Below, in pieces: positions 1-9,168 of a stretch of 63,705 bases of DNA. The translations under genes and the position numbers were made by a program. Location: NCBI GenBank assembly GCA_040878005.1, contig JBBDMW010000046.1:1-63705 (forward strand). Direction: 5' to 3'. The notes under the pieces were generated by a model. The model saw only the letters and a program-made list of their open reading frames with translations. It made no database searches and was not told the DNA's origin. Origin of the DNA: JBBDMW01 sp040878005 (lineage in GTDB: Bacteria; Chloroflexota; Dehalococcoidia; Lucifugimonadales; Lucifugimonadaceae). How positions within the stretch are numbered: the stretch's first letter is position 1; every line of letters begins with the position of its first letter.

Positions 1-1
1 A

Positions 2-57
2 GCAACAGTGAGGTTCCCCAGCACCTGCTAACAACCTCTGTGGGAGCTACAACTAGC
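2..57. repeat. Terminal repeat, left copy (inverted relative to the right end)
   Basis: Positions 2-57 match the reverse complement of 63650-63705 at 55 of 56 bases; the single difference is at position 52. The copy is rich in hairpins. GAGGTT (10-15) pairs with AACCTC (33-38) around an inner AGCA/TGCT stem (20-23 with 26-29). GAGCTA (44-49) pairs with TAGCTC (54-59) across a 4-base loop. The stop codon of the first SDR gene (53-55) lies inside the repeat. The most likely reading is a dispersed palindromic repeat at which the assembler stopped; transposon ends are possible, but no transposase is present. Confidence 0.8.
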
Positions 58-892
58 TCATGATGGCACCGCCGTTGACATTCAAAGCCTGTCCGGTGAT
101 CTCTGAGGCATCATCTGAGGACAGGAAGGCTACTGCCTTGCCGATATCCTCCGGGGTTTGTGCCCTTCCCAACGGCATCCTCTCACGGATGGACAGATCA
201 AATATTTCCTTTGGCGATAGATCGGCGAGGCCAGGGTTGTGCGCTTTGCGGTTCAGCGCAATCGTCTCCCACATGGGTGTCCAGATGGTCCCGGGACAGA
301 CTGCGTTCACGTTGATGTTGTACTGCCCCAGGTTGATCGCCAGTACGTGGGTCCACTGGATAGCGGCGGCCTTGGACACGGAATATGTAGCCTGAATAGT
401 CCCCGCGATGCTGCTGGCGCCACGCGGAGCGCGGCCTGCGTGGGACGCGATGTTGACTATCTTCCCGTAGCGTCGCTCCTTCATGTGCGGAATGACAGCA
501 TCCGCCATGTGAACCAGGCCCTTCACGTTCACGTCGTATGTGGAGTCCCAGTCCGCATCCGTGTAGTCCATTCGATCCTGGTGGCCGGGTGCGCCGAGCA
601 CCCCTGCGTTCGCCACGCATATGTCGATCTGGCTGAACTCGTTCAGCGCACGCTTTGCGACTTCGTTCATTGAGTCCTGGCTGGTCACGTCGGCCGCAAC
701 AGCAATGGCGTGGCCGCCTGCGGCGCCTATTTCCTCGGCGGCATCGGCAGCAGCTTCGGCGTTGATGTCTGACACAGTTACGCTCGCGCCGCGTTCAGCC
801 AGTACCAGTGCAATGCCGCGCCCTATTCCCCGCCCGGCCCCGGTGACAATAGCTACCTTGCCCTGGAGTTGAGCGGCCATCGGGTGCGCCAT
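53..892 (-). CDS. SDR-family NAD(P)-dependent oxidoreductase
   Basis: Classical short-chain dehydrogenase of 279 residues with a complete Rossmann fold. The dinucleotide motif TGAGRGIG is at residues 17-24, NAG at 95-97 and the catalytic YSVSK at 170-174 (Tyr170, Lys174), with a serine near 150. A PG motif near 200 and a C-terminal NGGA are also typical. The ATG at 892 follows GAGG at good spacing; Met5 is an alternative start. The gene points away from glyS and ends inside the terminal repeat. The substrate cannot be told from sequence; relatives oxidise secondary alcohols, sugars or hydroxyacyl compounds. Confidence 0.9.
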   Translation of the reverse strand: MAHPMAAQLQGKVAIVTGAGRGIGRGIALVLAERGASVTVSDINAEAAADAAEEIGAAGGHAIAVAADVTSQDSMNEVAKRALNEFSQIDICVANAGVLGAPGHQDRMDYTDADWDSTYDVNVKGLVHMADAVIPHMKERRYGKIVNIASHAGRAPRGASSIAGTIQATYSVSKAAAIQWTHVLAINLGQYNINVNAVCPGTIWTPMWETIALNRKAHNPGLADLSPKEIFDLSIRERMPLGRAQTPEDIGKAVAFLSSDDASEITGQALNVNGGAIMS

Positions 893-1229
893 ACGTTGCC
901 CTCATTAATCTGATTTATCAATAGGAGATCAGGTTGACCGGACTGTAGAAACAGCGGAGCAGGCTGTCAATCTGCAATGTTGGCACATCTGATATCTGTG
1001 GCGGGACCAAACCCAATATTGGAACAAGTTCGGTCATCCGAGGCGGTCCATGGCGGATGCAACGAAGTCGCGCAGGTTACGGCGGGCCAGGTCTTCCGTC
1101 ACGCCGTAATGCCCAACTGATACCCACCTACTCTCGCCACTCAATACGTATACCGCCTGTAAACTTGTCCGGTGCGCCCGCGGCCAGCGGGCGCTCTGAG
1201 TTTTCGAGCAACGCGGGAGATGGCCTAAC
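893..1229. other. Intergenic region between divergent genes
   Basis: About 340 bp separate the SDR gene (minus) from glyS (plus). It must hold both promoters. I see an AT-richer stretch near 900-930 but no convincing -35/-10 pair, no RNA gene and no credible reading frame. Confidence 0.5.
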
Positions 1230-2570
1230 GTGGTCCAGCGGAACCTGAGCACAATTGACCTGAACACCCTTGTGTCCCTGTCCAAGCGACGCGGCTTCGT
1301 ATTCCAGAGCAGTGAGATATACGGCGGTGTTGGCAGCGTCTGGGATTACGGTCCCGTCGGCGTGGAACTGAAGCGAAACGTCAAGGATGCGTGGTGGCGC
1401 TCCATGGTCCGCGAGCGGGACGATGTTGTAGGCCTTGACGCCGCCATACTCATGCATCCCGAGGTGTGGGTCGCCAGCGGTCACGCGTCCAGCTTCTCCG
1501 ACCCCCTGGTGGACTGCAAGGAATGCCGCCGCAGGTTCCGGGCTGACCACGTGGACGGCAGCGTATGCCCCGAGTGCGGCGGCGAGTTGTCCGAACCGCG
1601 GCAGTTCAACCTGATGTTCGAGACTCATATGGGACCGGTACAGGGCGATGCCTCACGGGTATATCTCCGGCCAGAAACGGCCCAGGGCATATTCGTCAAT
1701 TTCGACAACGTACAGACCACCACCCGCAAGAAGCTGCCATTCGGGATCGCGCAGATTGGCAAGTCGTTCAGGAACGAGATCACTCCCGGCAACTTCATAT
1801 TCCGCACGCGCGAGTTCGAGCAGATGGAGATGGAGTACTTCTGCAAGCCGGGAGAGGATGACGACCTGCACCGGTACTGGATCGACTTCAGCATGAACTG
1901 GTTCAAGCGCTACGGAATACGTGGTGACAAGCTCATGGTCCGTGAGCATGGAAAGGATGAATTGCCCCACTATTCCAAGGCCAGCGCCGATGTGGAATAC
2001 GAGTTCCCGTGGGGGTGGGGTGAGTTGGAAACCATATCCAACCGGACCGACTTTGACCTGAAAGCTCACGCCGAGCACAGCGGTAAGGATCTGTCGTACT
2101 TCGACAACGAGACGAACGAGCGGTTTGTGCCCTACGTCGTGGAGCCTGCCATGGGCGCCGACCGTTCATCCCTGGCATTCCTCGCTGACGCCTACGATGA
2201 AGAGGGAGAGGGCAAGGACAAGCGGGTGGTCCTGCGGTTCCATCCGGACATTGCTCCGTACTCGGTGGCGGTACTGCCCTTGAGCCGGAATGAAAAGCTG
2301 GTACCAAAGGCCAGGGAGGTGCACGGCCTTCTGCGACCCCTCTTCAGCACGCAGTACGACGACTCACAGAGCATAGGCCGACGGTACCGAAGGCAGGACG
2401 AGATCGGTACAGCGCTGTGCGTGACGGTTGACTTCGAGACAGTGGAAAACGACAACGCTGTGACCATTCGGAACCGCGACTCAATGGAGCAGATCCGGGT
2501 TCCCATCGAGAACCTTGTCACAGCGGTACGCGACCAGTTGGGCGAAATGCGGGAGAGTTGCCGGGGATAG
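1230..2570 (+). CDS. glyQS: Glycine--tRNA ligase, alpha2 (single-chain) type
   Basis: Cytoplasmic class II synthetase that charges tRNA-Gly. The 446-residue length and the early DYGPVGVELKRN segment (39-50) identify the dimeric GlyRS type rather than the bacterial alpha2beta2 GlyQ/GlyS pair. A zinc knuckle is formed by C96/C99 and C113/C116. The motif-2 region (RPETAQG at 148-154, then FGIAQIGKSFRNE) and the anticodon-binding C-terminal third are intact. The predicted start is GTG at 1230, preceded by GGGAGA; no better ATG is available in frame. It stands alone on the plus strand with 220 bp before the next gene. Confidence 0.95.
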   Translation: MVQRNLSTIDLNTLVSLSKRRGFVFQSSEIYGGVGSVWDYGPVGVELKRNVKDAWWRSMVRERDDVVGLDAAILMHPEVWVASGHASSFSDPLVDCKECRRRFRADHVDGSVCPECGGELSEPRQFNLMFETHMGPVQGDASRVYLRPETAQGIFVNFDNVQTTTRKKLPFGIAQIGKSFRNEITPGNFIFRTREFEQMEMEYFCKPGEDDDLHRYWIDFSMNWFKRYGIRGDKLMVREHGKDELPHYSKASADVEYEFPWGWGELETISNRTDFDLKAHAEHSGKDLSYFDNETNERFVPYVVEPAMGADRSSLAFLADAYDEEGEGKDKRVVLRFHPDIAPYSVAVLPLSRNEKLVPKAREVHGLLRPLFSTQYDDSQSIGRRYRRQDEIGTALCVTVDFETVENDNAVTIRNRDSMEQIRVPIENLVTAVRDQLGEMRESCRG

Positions 2571-2790
2571 GTCAGGCACCGGTTTCCCAATGAACTGCGA
2601 GGCTAACTGGCAGTACCAGTACGCCTCCAGCGTAAAGTTGGTGCGCCTCGAAACAACGTGGTGTCGCACCATGATTGCTGCCAGTGCGGGAATCATGAGT
2701 GCACCAAGCTGCATCAAATGCCGTAGAACTGGTTGAGATGCACGCAGCGCTTAACCTTGCGACTCGACACGCATCAACTGGATACAACTG

Positions 2791-3306
2791 ATGAACTTCG
2801 GATCACTGCACAGACTGGTTAAAAGCCCCCTAGTGCTAATGGCAGCCGGGCTGGTGGGCGTTGTTGCCGTGGCCTGTACAAGCGGAGTATCGGCGGCACC
2901 CTCATTCACAGGCGAAACCTTCCATCACGGTACCTTTAACCTTGATGAACAAAAGGGGAAACCTGTCGTCATAAACTTCTGGTTCCCTTCCTGTCCACCA
3001 TGCGTGGCCGAGATGCCAGACTTGCAGGAGGCATATGAGAAGTACGGACCGCAAGGCGTGGAATTCGTAGGCGTGCAGCAGTTGGGGTTGGACACACCAC
3101 AGGATGGCATTGAGTTCCTGGAGGAGAGAGGGGTTACTTTCCCTGCTTTCCCTGACACCGGGTCGCAGGTGCAGGGTTCGTACGAAATACTGTCGTTTCC
3201 AACAACCGTCTTTTTGAACCGCGACCACAGCATCAACCGGACCTGGACGGGGTTGATCGGTAAGGATCATCTTGAGGAACAGGTTGAGGAGATTCTCAAC
3301 AGTTAG
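2791..3306 (+). CDS. TlpA/ResA-like thiol-disulfide oxidoreductase lipoprotein
   Basis: 171-residue thioredoxin-fold protein on the outer face of the membrane. The N-terminus has a basic patch, a hydrophobic segment (about 13-28) and a lipobox AVAC, with C29 the likely lipidated cysteine. The active site is FWFPSCPPC, with redox cysteines C68 and C71. The FPTTVFLN segment carries the expected cis-proline. Family members reduce apocytochrome c or other exported thiols, or shuttle electrons to peroxidases; no cytochrome maturation gene is nearby, so the partner is unknown. The MOSC gene begins 31 bp downstream. Confidence 0.9.
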   Translation: MNFGSLHRLVKSPLVLMAAGLVGVVAVACTSGVSAAPSFTGETFHHGTFNLDEQKGKPVVINFWFPSCPPCVAEMPDLQEAYEKYGPQGVEFVGVQQLGLDTPQDGIEFLEERGVTFPAFPDTGSQVQGSYEILSFPTTVFLNRDHSINRTWTGLIGKDHLEEQVEEILNS

Positions 3307-3337
3307 CTCCCGCGCCACACCAGGAGTTTCAGACCAC

Positions 3338-3880
3338 ATGGCCGGGGTTGTAACGGCAGTCTGCCTGAGCGCGACAAACACCTTCTTCAAGGTTAACCAG
3401 GCCAGCATCCGGTTAATGGTTGGGCTAGGTATCCAGGGTGATGCCCACGAAGGAAAGAAGGTCAAACATCGGTCACGAGTGGCACGTGATCCCGATCAGC
3501 CCAACCTGAGGCAAGTACACCTGATCCATGCAGAACTGCATGACGAACTGGGCGCAGCCGGCTTCTCGATATCAGCCGGCCAAATGGGCGAGAACATCAC
3601 GACACGAGGCCTGGGTCTGCTGGGGCTGCCAACTGGAACGCATCTTCGTCTGGGCAGCCACGCAGTGGTAGAGGTGACCGGCCTGCGCAACCCCTGTGTA
3701 CAGTTGGATTCTATCCAGCCTGGACTTATGGCTGCGACTCTGGGACGAGACCAATGCGGCAATCTCATCCGCAAGGCCGGCGTGATGGGGATAGTACTTT
3801 CAGGCGGCGACGTACGGCCTGGCGATTCAATCCATGTTGAGCTTCCACCAGCACCACACCGCCCTCTTGAGCCAGTCTGA
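3338..3880 (+). CDS. MOSC domain-containing protein
   Basis: 180-residue single MOSC (molybdenum cofactor sulfurase C-terminal) domain. Hallmarks are GIQGDAH, the GENITTRGL block and EVTGLRNPC, whose cysteine (about residue 120) is the conserved putative sulfur or cofactor ligand. Stand-alone MOSC proteins handle sulfur or bind molybdopterin in oxidoreductases such as YiiM. The chosen ATG at 3338 follows AGGAG and begins MAGVVTAV, the normal family start; an upstream in-frame extension overlaps the tlpA-like gene and is not needed. It is probably co-transcribed with the TlpA-like gene 31 bp upstream. Confidence 0.85.
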   Translation: MAGVVTAVCLSATNTFFKVNQASIRLMVGLGIQGDAHEGKKVKHRSRVARDPDQPNLRQVHLIHAELHDELGAAGFSISAGQMGENITTRGLGLLGLPTGTHLRLGSHAVVEVTGLRNPCVQLDSIQPGLMAATLGRDQCGNLIRKAGVMGIVLSGGDVRPGDSIHVELPPAPHRPLEPV

Positions 3881-3893
3881 TCCGCCACGCGCA

Positions 3894-3924
3894 GCATCCT
3901 CAGGCCGGACTGGAATGAGGATGC
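3894..3924. other. Intercistronic hairpin
   Basis: Perfect 9-bp inverted repeat GCATCCTCA/TGAGGATGC with a 13-base loop, just after the MOSC stop codon. There is no T-run on the plus side, so it is more likely an mRNA-processing or stability stem than a full terminator. Confidence 0.45.
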
Positions 3925-3963
3925 AATGAGCCGAAACCTTCCGGCACTGGCATAATCCCCTGC

Positions 3964-4449
3964 ATGTTTGGCGACCTGACCATCATCGACTGGTTTTTGA
4001 TGCTCGTGCGCTGGGTCCATGCCGTGTCAGCGGTGGCATGGGTGGGCGGCAGCATATTCTTTGCGTTCGTGCTCCGCCCGGTTTCGGCCGCCAACCCCGG
4101 CGCCATGCGTCCGGTGATGGGGTCCATTGGCGGCGTTTACAGGGAACTGGTGGACGCTTCAATAATCGCCATCATCGTCAGCGGCGTGATCATGATGTTC
4201 AACCGTCTCACAGGCGATGACGCGAGTGTCGCCTGGTTCATCGTCCTGGGCGTCAAGCTCGTGATAGCGTTCTGGATGTTTTACATGGTGTGGCGGTTCC
4301 GGCAGACAAGTTTCCAGTCTGCCGCAGGGACGGGCATCTTTAGCCGCCTATCGTGGCTACTCGGCTATAACGCACTGGTGGCATTCGGCGTGATCGTGTT
4401 CTTCCTCGCCACGCTGCTACGAGAGCTTTTCGAGGCAGGCATCCGTTAG
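3964..4449 (+). CDS. CopD-like four-helix membrane protein
   Basis: 161-residue integral membrane protein with four predicted helices (about 10-35, 58-78, 86-108 and 130-152). The first helix contains WVHAVSAVAWVGGS, the His/Trp/Gly-Gly signature of the CopD/YcnJ-type superfamily, whose members bind heme or copper. No CopC domain is attached and there is no copper regulon nearby, so copper transport is not demonstrated. The ATG at 3964 gives a sensible N-terminus. It converges on folK, whose stop lies 20 bp away. Confidence 0.7.
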   Translation: MFGDLTIIDWFLMLVRWVHAVSAVAWVGGSIFFAFVLRPVSAANPGAMRPVMGSIGGVYRELVDASIIAIIVSGVIMMFNRLTGDDASVAWFIVLGVKLVIAFWMFYMVWRFRQTSFQSAAGTGIFSRLSWLLGYNALVAFGVIVFFLATLLRELFEAGIR

Positions 4450-4468
4450 ATGGCGCGCACTGGCGGCT

Positions 4469-4981
4469 TCAACGTCCGCCCTGCCATTCCGTGACTTCAT
4501 CGCTACCCGTCTCGCCCAGCAATTCCACCACACGTCGTCCCAGTACCGGATGCACCAGGTCTGGCGCAATCTCCACCAGTGGCGCCAGCACGAATGACCT
4601 CAGGTGCAGACGCGGATGCGGCACCTGCACTCCCGGCTCGTCAATTACAGCATCGCCATAAAGCAGAATGTCCAGGTCAATCACTCTGGAATCACCGGCC
4701 ACACCCCGGATCCTGCCCAACTGCGCCTCGATGTCCAAGAGCTTACTCATCAGGTCTCGCGGAGCGAGACTGGTTTCCAGCCGAACCACCTGGTTCAGGT
4801 ATCTCGGCTGATCTGGGTCAACGCCCCATGGCTCGGTTTCATAAATGTGCGACTCAGCAACGACTCTGCCCAGCTTGGACATGAGGCGCCTGGCCTGGGT
4901 TAGGTAAGCAGCGCGGTCCCCGAGATTACTTCCCAGCCCTATGTACGCAGCGACTTGTTCGCGCTCATCGACGCGAGTCAT
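4469..4981 (-). CDS. folK: 2-amino-4-hydroxy-6-hydroxymethyldihydropteridine pyrophosphokinase (HPPK)
   Basis: Transfers pyrophosphate from ATP to 6-hydroxymethyl-dihydropterin in folate synthesis. The N-terminal YIGLGSNLGDR motif, ETEPWGVDPDQPRYLNQVV, and the Mg-binding RVIDLDILLYGD with the following PHPRLHLRSFVLAPL all match HPPK. The start at 4981 forms an ATGA overlap with the folP stop, which implies translational coupling; an upstream in-frame Met would overlap folP by 28 bp. Length is 170 residues, normal for the family. folP supplies the next enzyme in the pathway. Confidence 0.95.
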   Translation of the reverse strand: MTRVDEREQVAAYIGLGSNLGDRAAYLTQARRLMSKLGRVVAESHIYETEPWGVDPDQPRYLNQVVRLETSLAPRDLMSKLLDIEAQLGRIRGVAGDSRVIDLDILLYGDAVIDEPGVQVPHPRLHLRSFVLAPLVEIAPDLVHPVLGRRVVELLGETGSDEVTEWQGGR

Positions 4982-5850
4982 GTGCCTAAGGAAGAACGCG
5001 TCCACCCGCGCACGACGGCGTCGCTCATCTTCGCCACCTTCGCCATTTCCCTCACGTCATGAACCCGCACGATGTCTGCGCCGCGGGCTATGGACAGGGC
5101 CACTGTCGCAGCAGTTCCCTCAAGACGATCCTCCACCGGTACGTCCAGCACGGCGCCTATAAATGACTTCCGTGATGTTCCCACCAACAGGGGGAGCTCC
5201 AGGGCAACCTTCAATTCATCGAGCCGCCTGAGGACCTCCAGGCTGTGCTCAGGCTTCTTGGCAAAGCCGATGCCCGGATCAGCGATGATATTCACACGAG
5301 ACATTCCGGCAGCCTCCACGGTGGCTATGGCCCCACGTAGGTCCGCCGCCACATCCTCCACCACGTCCACGTACTGAGCTTTCGAGCGGATGTGGCTGAT
5401 CACCAGAGGCACTCCCAGTTCAGAAATCGTGGCTGCCATATCCGGATCGCCCAGCATGGACACGTCATTGGCCATCGCAGCGCCAGCGTGAACCGCAGCA
5501 AGGGCAACAGCAGCTTTGCGGGTGTCCACGCTCATGGGAACAGAAAGCCTGCCAACAAGAGCTTGGACAACGGGCGCCACACGCCTGATCTCGTCCTCGG
5601 CAGTCACCGGCTTCGCGTCGGGGTACACGCTGGCGGGCCGGGTAGATTCTCCACCAATATCAATGATGTCAGCGCCCTCATCCTCCAACCGCAAAGCCTG
5701 GTCCACGGCATGCTGCAAATCAGGGCCAGTACCATCGCCAGAGAAAGAGTCAGGAGTAACGTTGAGAACGCCCATCACGTAAGTGCGGGCGCCCCATTTG
5801 AACTCGCTGCCACCTATTTTCATACGGCCAAAGCCGGTCTCTTGAGACAT
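4978..5850 (-). CDS. folP: Dihydropteroate synthase
   Basis: 290-residue TIM-barrel enzyme that condenses p-aminobenzoate with dihydropterin pyrophosphate. Conserved loops are present: GVLNVTPDSFSGDG (27-40), DIGGESTRP (64-72), the Asp of DPGIGFAKKPEHS and the GTSRKSFIG loop that contacts the pterin and phosphate. It is first in a two-gene minus-strand operon with folK. The 238-bp divergent region to the carboxylase gene should contain its promoter. Sulfonamides inhibit this family. Confidence 0.96.
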   Translation of the reverse strand: MSQETGFGRMKIGGSEFKWGARTYVMGVLNVTPDSFSGDGTGPDLQHAVDQALRLEDEGADIIDIGGESTRPASVYPDAKPVTAEDEIRRVAPVVQALVGRLSVPMSVDTRKAAVALAAVHAGAAMANDVSMLGDPDMAATISELGVPLVISHIRSKAQYVDVVEDVAADLRGAIATVEAAGMSRVNIIADPGIGFAKKPEHSLEVLRRLDELKVALELPLLVGTSRKSFIGAVLDVPVEDRLEGTAATVALSIARGADIVRVHDVREMAKVAKMSDAVVRGWTRSSLGT

Positions 5851-6088
5851 TTCAGACGGTGAGCGTTAGACAGGTTGCTTGAACGTAAGAGAAACGATGA
5901 TGTTAGCACCGGTAACACCTGTAATCGTCAGCCGAGTTGTTGCCGCATGTAAAGGCGTAAGTTACGATTCGAGCGGTAAACGACAGGCATACATCATCGT
6001 CGCCTACCTCAAATTGTGTGACGCCACTACACTGGGCAGCGGTGGCTGGCACGGAGCTTTGTGCCTGGCGCACCGTTAGTTCTGATAC

Positions 6089-7738
6089 TTGAGCCACGTC
6101 TCACCGTTGGAACGTGGCCGAATCACGCGAGGTGCTTCGATCTCGACTGAGACAAAGCCAACTGGCGCCCCCGGCGAAGAAACACCCATTTCGCCGCAAG
6201 ACAAACGTGACGCTCTTCGTTCCCGCCGCACTGCGGCCCACAAGGGCGGCGGTGAGAAACGGGTGGGAGCCCAACACGAACGCGGCAAGCTAACGGCCCG
6301 TGAGCGACTCCATCGGCTGTTCGACGAGGGTACGTTCACCGAGTTGGACACCTTCGTCACTCACCGCTCCACGGACCTTGGACTGGACAAGCAACGTTTC
6401 GAAGGCGACTCAGTCGTAACAGGCTATGGCCTGGCAGATGGCCGCCAGGTATTTGCATACGCCCAGGATTTCACGGTGCTGGGCGGCTCCTTGTCCCAGG
6501 TGGCGGCACAAAAGATATCCAAGGTCATGGACCATGCCGTCCGCACCGGCTGCCCCATAGTGGGCATAAATGACTCTGGAGGCGCCCGCATCCAGGAGGG
6601 CGTGGACTCACTGGCAGGCTACGGTGAGATCTTCAAACGCAACACGCTGGCATCTGGAGTCGTCCCACAGATCAGCGTTATCGCAGGCCCGTCAGCCGGC
6701 GGAGCGGTCTACTCCCCTGCCATCACAGACTTCATATTCATGGTCGAGAACATTGGCCAGATGTACATTACCGGGCCGGATGTCGTGAAGGCGGTCATGG
6801 GCGAAGAGGTCACGCACGAAGAGCTTGGCGGGGCAATGTCCCACGCCTCCCGCAGCGGCGTTGCTCACTTCACTGCTTCCGATGAAGATGAATGCTTCGC
6901 CAAGGTCCGCAGGCTGCTGTCCTTCCTGCCATCCAACAATTCGGAAAGTCCACCACGTGCCGAGCCTTCGGACAGTCCTGACCGGCGTGACAGCCAATTG
7001 GCTCATATCGTCCCCGAGAACCCGTCGCAGCCATACGACGTGCACGAAATCATCGAACTCATCGTGGACGATGGCGACTTCATGCCGGTACATGATGAGT
7101 TCGCCCGCAATATTGTTGTTGGCCTGGCACGCGTTGATGGTCGGCCGGTGGGCATAGTCGCCAACCAGGCTTCTCATTACGCCGGGGCGCTGGACATTGA
7201 TGCCTCCGACAAGGCCGCCCGGTTCGTGCGGTTCTGCGACTCCTTCAATGTCCCGCTGGTAACGCTGGTTGACGTGCCGGGTTTCATGCCCGGGACCGCG
7301 CAGGAGTTCGGAGGCATTATCCGCCACGGCGCCAAGCTCCTTTACGCCTACACTGAAGCGACGGTCCCCAAGATCGCCGTAATCCTGAGGAAAGCCTACG
7401 GTGGCGCTTACATTGTCATGAGCAGCAAAGAGTTGCGCTCGGACATCAATGTGGCGTGGCCGGGGGCAGAAATCGCAGTGATGGGGCCGGATGGGGCAGT
7501 AAATGTTATAAACCGCAGGCAAATTGCCGAGGCGGATGATCCTGACGCGAAGCGAGGGGAACTGGTCCAAGAGTACCGGGAACGATTCGCGAACCCCTAC
7601 ATCGCCGCTAACCGTGGTTATATCGATGATGTCATAGACCCACTGGACACCAGGCCTGTTATCGTTCGAGCCTTGAGGATGCTGGAGAATAAGGTGGATA
7701 CGGTGCCGCCCAAGAAACACGGCAATATACCCCTCTAA
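6089..7738 (+). CDS. Acyl-CoA carboxylase carboxyltransferase subunit (PccB-like)
   Basis: Biotin-dependent carboxyltransferase of about 545 residues with both crotonase-like halves. The N-terminal half has INDSGGARIQEG and AGPSAGGAVYSPA; the C-terminal half has VDVPGFMPGTAQE and KAYGGAYIVMSSK. The length and arrangement match the propionyl/methylmalonyl-type PccB rather than AccD with its zinc ribbon. The start is uncertain: the frame opens at TTG 6089, TTG 6107 is a second candidate, and no ATG precedes the conserved core. The biotin carboxylase/BCCP partner is not in the window. It may serve propionate or branched-chain catabolism. Confidence 0.9.
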   Translation: MSHVSPLERGRITRGASISTETKPTGAPGEETPISPQDKRDALRSRRTAAHKGGGEKRVGAQHERGKLTARERLHRLFDEGTFTELDTFVTHRSTDLGLDKQRFEGDSVVTGYGLADGRQVFAYAQDFTVLGGSLSQVAAQKISKVMDHAVRTGCPIVGINDSGGARIQEGVDSLAGYGEIFKRNTLASGVVPQISVIAGPSAGGAVYSPAITDFIFMVENIGQMYITGPDVVKAVMGEEVTHEELGGAMSHASRSGVAHFTASDEDECFAKVRRLLSFLPSNNSESPPRAEPSDSPDRRDSQLAHIVPENPSQPYDVHEIIELIVDDGDFMPVHDEFARNIVVGLARVDGRPVGIVANQASHYAGALDIDASDKAARFVRFCDSFNVPLVTLVDVPGFMPGTAQEFGGIIRHGAKLLYAYTEATVPKIAVILRKAYGGAYIVMSSKELRSDINVAWPGAEIAVMGPDGAVNVINRRQIAEADDPDAKRGELVQEYRERFANPYIAANRGYIDDVIDPLDTRPVIVRALRMLENKVDTVPPKKHGNIPL

Positions 7739-7758
7739 CACACAACCCGCTCAAGAGT

Positions 7759-7779
7759 GCCGGCCACCGTACGGCCGGC
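7759..7779. other. GC-rich intercistronic hairpin
   Basis: GCCGGCC (7759-7765) pairs perfectly with GGCCGGC (7773-7779) across a 7-base loop between the carboxyltransferase and icd genes. Only a short TTT follows further on, so termination would be weak; it may separate expression of the two genes. Confidence 0.45.
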
Positions 7780-7812
7780 TGATGTTTCGGATACAGAAGG
7801 AAGGACACAGGA

Positions 7813-9018
7813 ATGGCTGATAATTCAGCTATCGAACGAGCCAAAGATCACTTTGGCGTACTGCTGGAACAGCAGCTTGAGCGGGTTGAGCGAATCAAAG
7901 CTGAGGGCGAGTTCACCGACTTCAGCAAGGTCAGCCCCATCATCATCGGGCTGCTCGGGGGCGACGGCATCGGTCCGTCAATCACGGAAGTTTCCCACCA
8001 GGTGCTTGAAGAGCTTCTGAAAGACGAAGTGTCCTCTGGAAAGGTCCAGTTCCGGAACATCGAGGGGCTGACCATTGAGAACCGCGCAGAACACATGAAA
8101 TCCATTCCGGACGACGTGCTGGAAGAGATCAAGAAGTGTCATGTCACGCTCAAGGGTCCAACCACCACTCCCGAAAAAGGCGACCAGTGGCCAAACATTG
8201 AATCGGCCAACGTCGGCATGCGGAAGGCCCTGGACTTGTTCGCCAATGTCCGCCCGGTCCGCGTGCCTTCAGAGGGTATCGACTGGACATTCTTCCGGGA
8301 GAACACAGAGGACCTGTACGCGCTGGGAAGCCAGGGCATAGACGTGACGCCTGATCTTTCGATTGACTTCAGGCTCATCACCACGCCAGGCTCCGAGCGC
8401 ATCATCGACGCTGCTTTTGCCCACGCCAAGCGTACCGGCAAGACCCGCGTAACCGTCGTGACCAAGGCAAACATCGTGAAGCTGACCGACGGCAAGTTCC
8501 TTGAGGTAGCCGACCGGATATCAAAGAACTATCCCGGCATATCATGGGACGGCTGGTACATAGACATCATGACGGCCAAGCTGCTGGACAAGTCTCGCAG
8601 GTCAGACTTCCAGGTGCTTGTCATGCCCAATCTGTACGGCGACATCCTCACTGACGAGGCGGCAGAAATCCAGGGTGGTGTCGGCACCGCCGGCAGTGCA
8701 AACATCGGCAAGAAGTACGCAATGTTCGAAGCTATCCACGGAAGCGCCCCGCGCATGGTGGACGAGGGCCGTGCCCAGTACGCCGACCCCAGCTCAATGC
8801 TCAAGGCATCAGCACTGATGCTCCAGCACCTGGGTTACGCGGAACTCGGAGCGCGCCTGGACAAAGCCCTCGAGATCTGCCAACAGTACGAGCGCAAGGT
8901 GAAGATCACGGGACGCGACACGGGTGTGACGGGCGAGGAGTTCGGACGTTACGTGCTGGAGACAGTGCGCGATGCCAAGCTGGAAGAGCGCTGGCAGGGA
9001 TACGTTAAGGCAGGATAG
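7813..9018 (+). CDS. icd: Isocitrate/isopropylmalate-family dehydrogenase, probably isocitrate dehydrogenase
   Basis: 401-residue beta-decarboxylating dehydrogenase. It shows the GDGIGPSI start of the fold, the substrate-binding NIESANVGMRKALDLFANVRPV segment, FFRENTEDLY, the KANIVKLTDG block and VMPNLYGDILTDEAAEIQGGVG with metal-binding aspartates. The serine in the NIESANVG segment (in place of the isopropylmalate-type loop) and the adjacent malate dehydrogenase favour isocitrate as substrate. Cofactor preference was not determined. The N-terminus has about 35 extra residues, predicted helical, before the fold. ATG 7813 follows AAGGAAGGAC, a good ribosome site. Confidence 0.85.
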   Translation: MADNSAIERAKDHFGVLLEQQLERVERIKAEGEFTDFSKVSPIIIGLLGGDGIGPSITEVSHQVLEELLKDEVSSGKVQFRNIEGLTIENRAEHMKSIPDDVLEEIKKCHVTLKGPTTTPEKGDQWPNIESANVGMRKALDLFANVRPVRVPSEGIDWTFFRENTEDLYALGSQGIDVTPDLSIDFRLITTPGSERIIDAAFAHAKRTGKTRVTVVTKANIVKLTDGKFLEVADRISKNYPGISWDGWYIDIMTAKLLDKSRRSDFQVLVMPNLYGDILTDEAAEIQGGVGTAGSANIGKKYAMFEAIHGSAPRMVDEGRAQYADPSSMLKASALMLQHLGYAELGARLDKALEICQQYERKVKITGRDTGVTGEEFGRYVLETVRDAKLEERWQGYVKAG

Positions 9019-9168
9019 TGCGCTGGATCAGACACAGCAAACGGGGCAATTTGTTTCACACTCACTTCTCCTGCCAGGTTGCATGAATGGCGGGCGTTAG
9101 AACTCGCTGAAACTTCAATTTCACTCAACCCAGAACGTTAAAAACCACAGTAATAGGCAAAGGCAAAC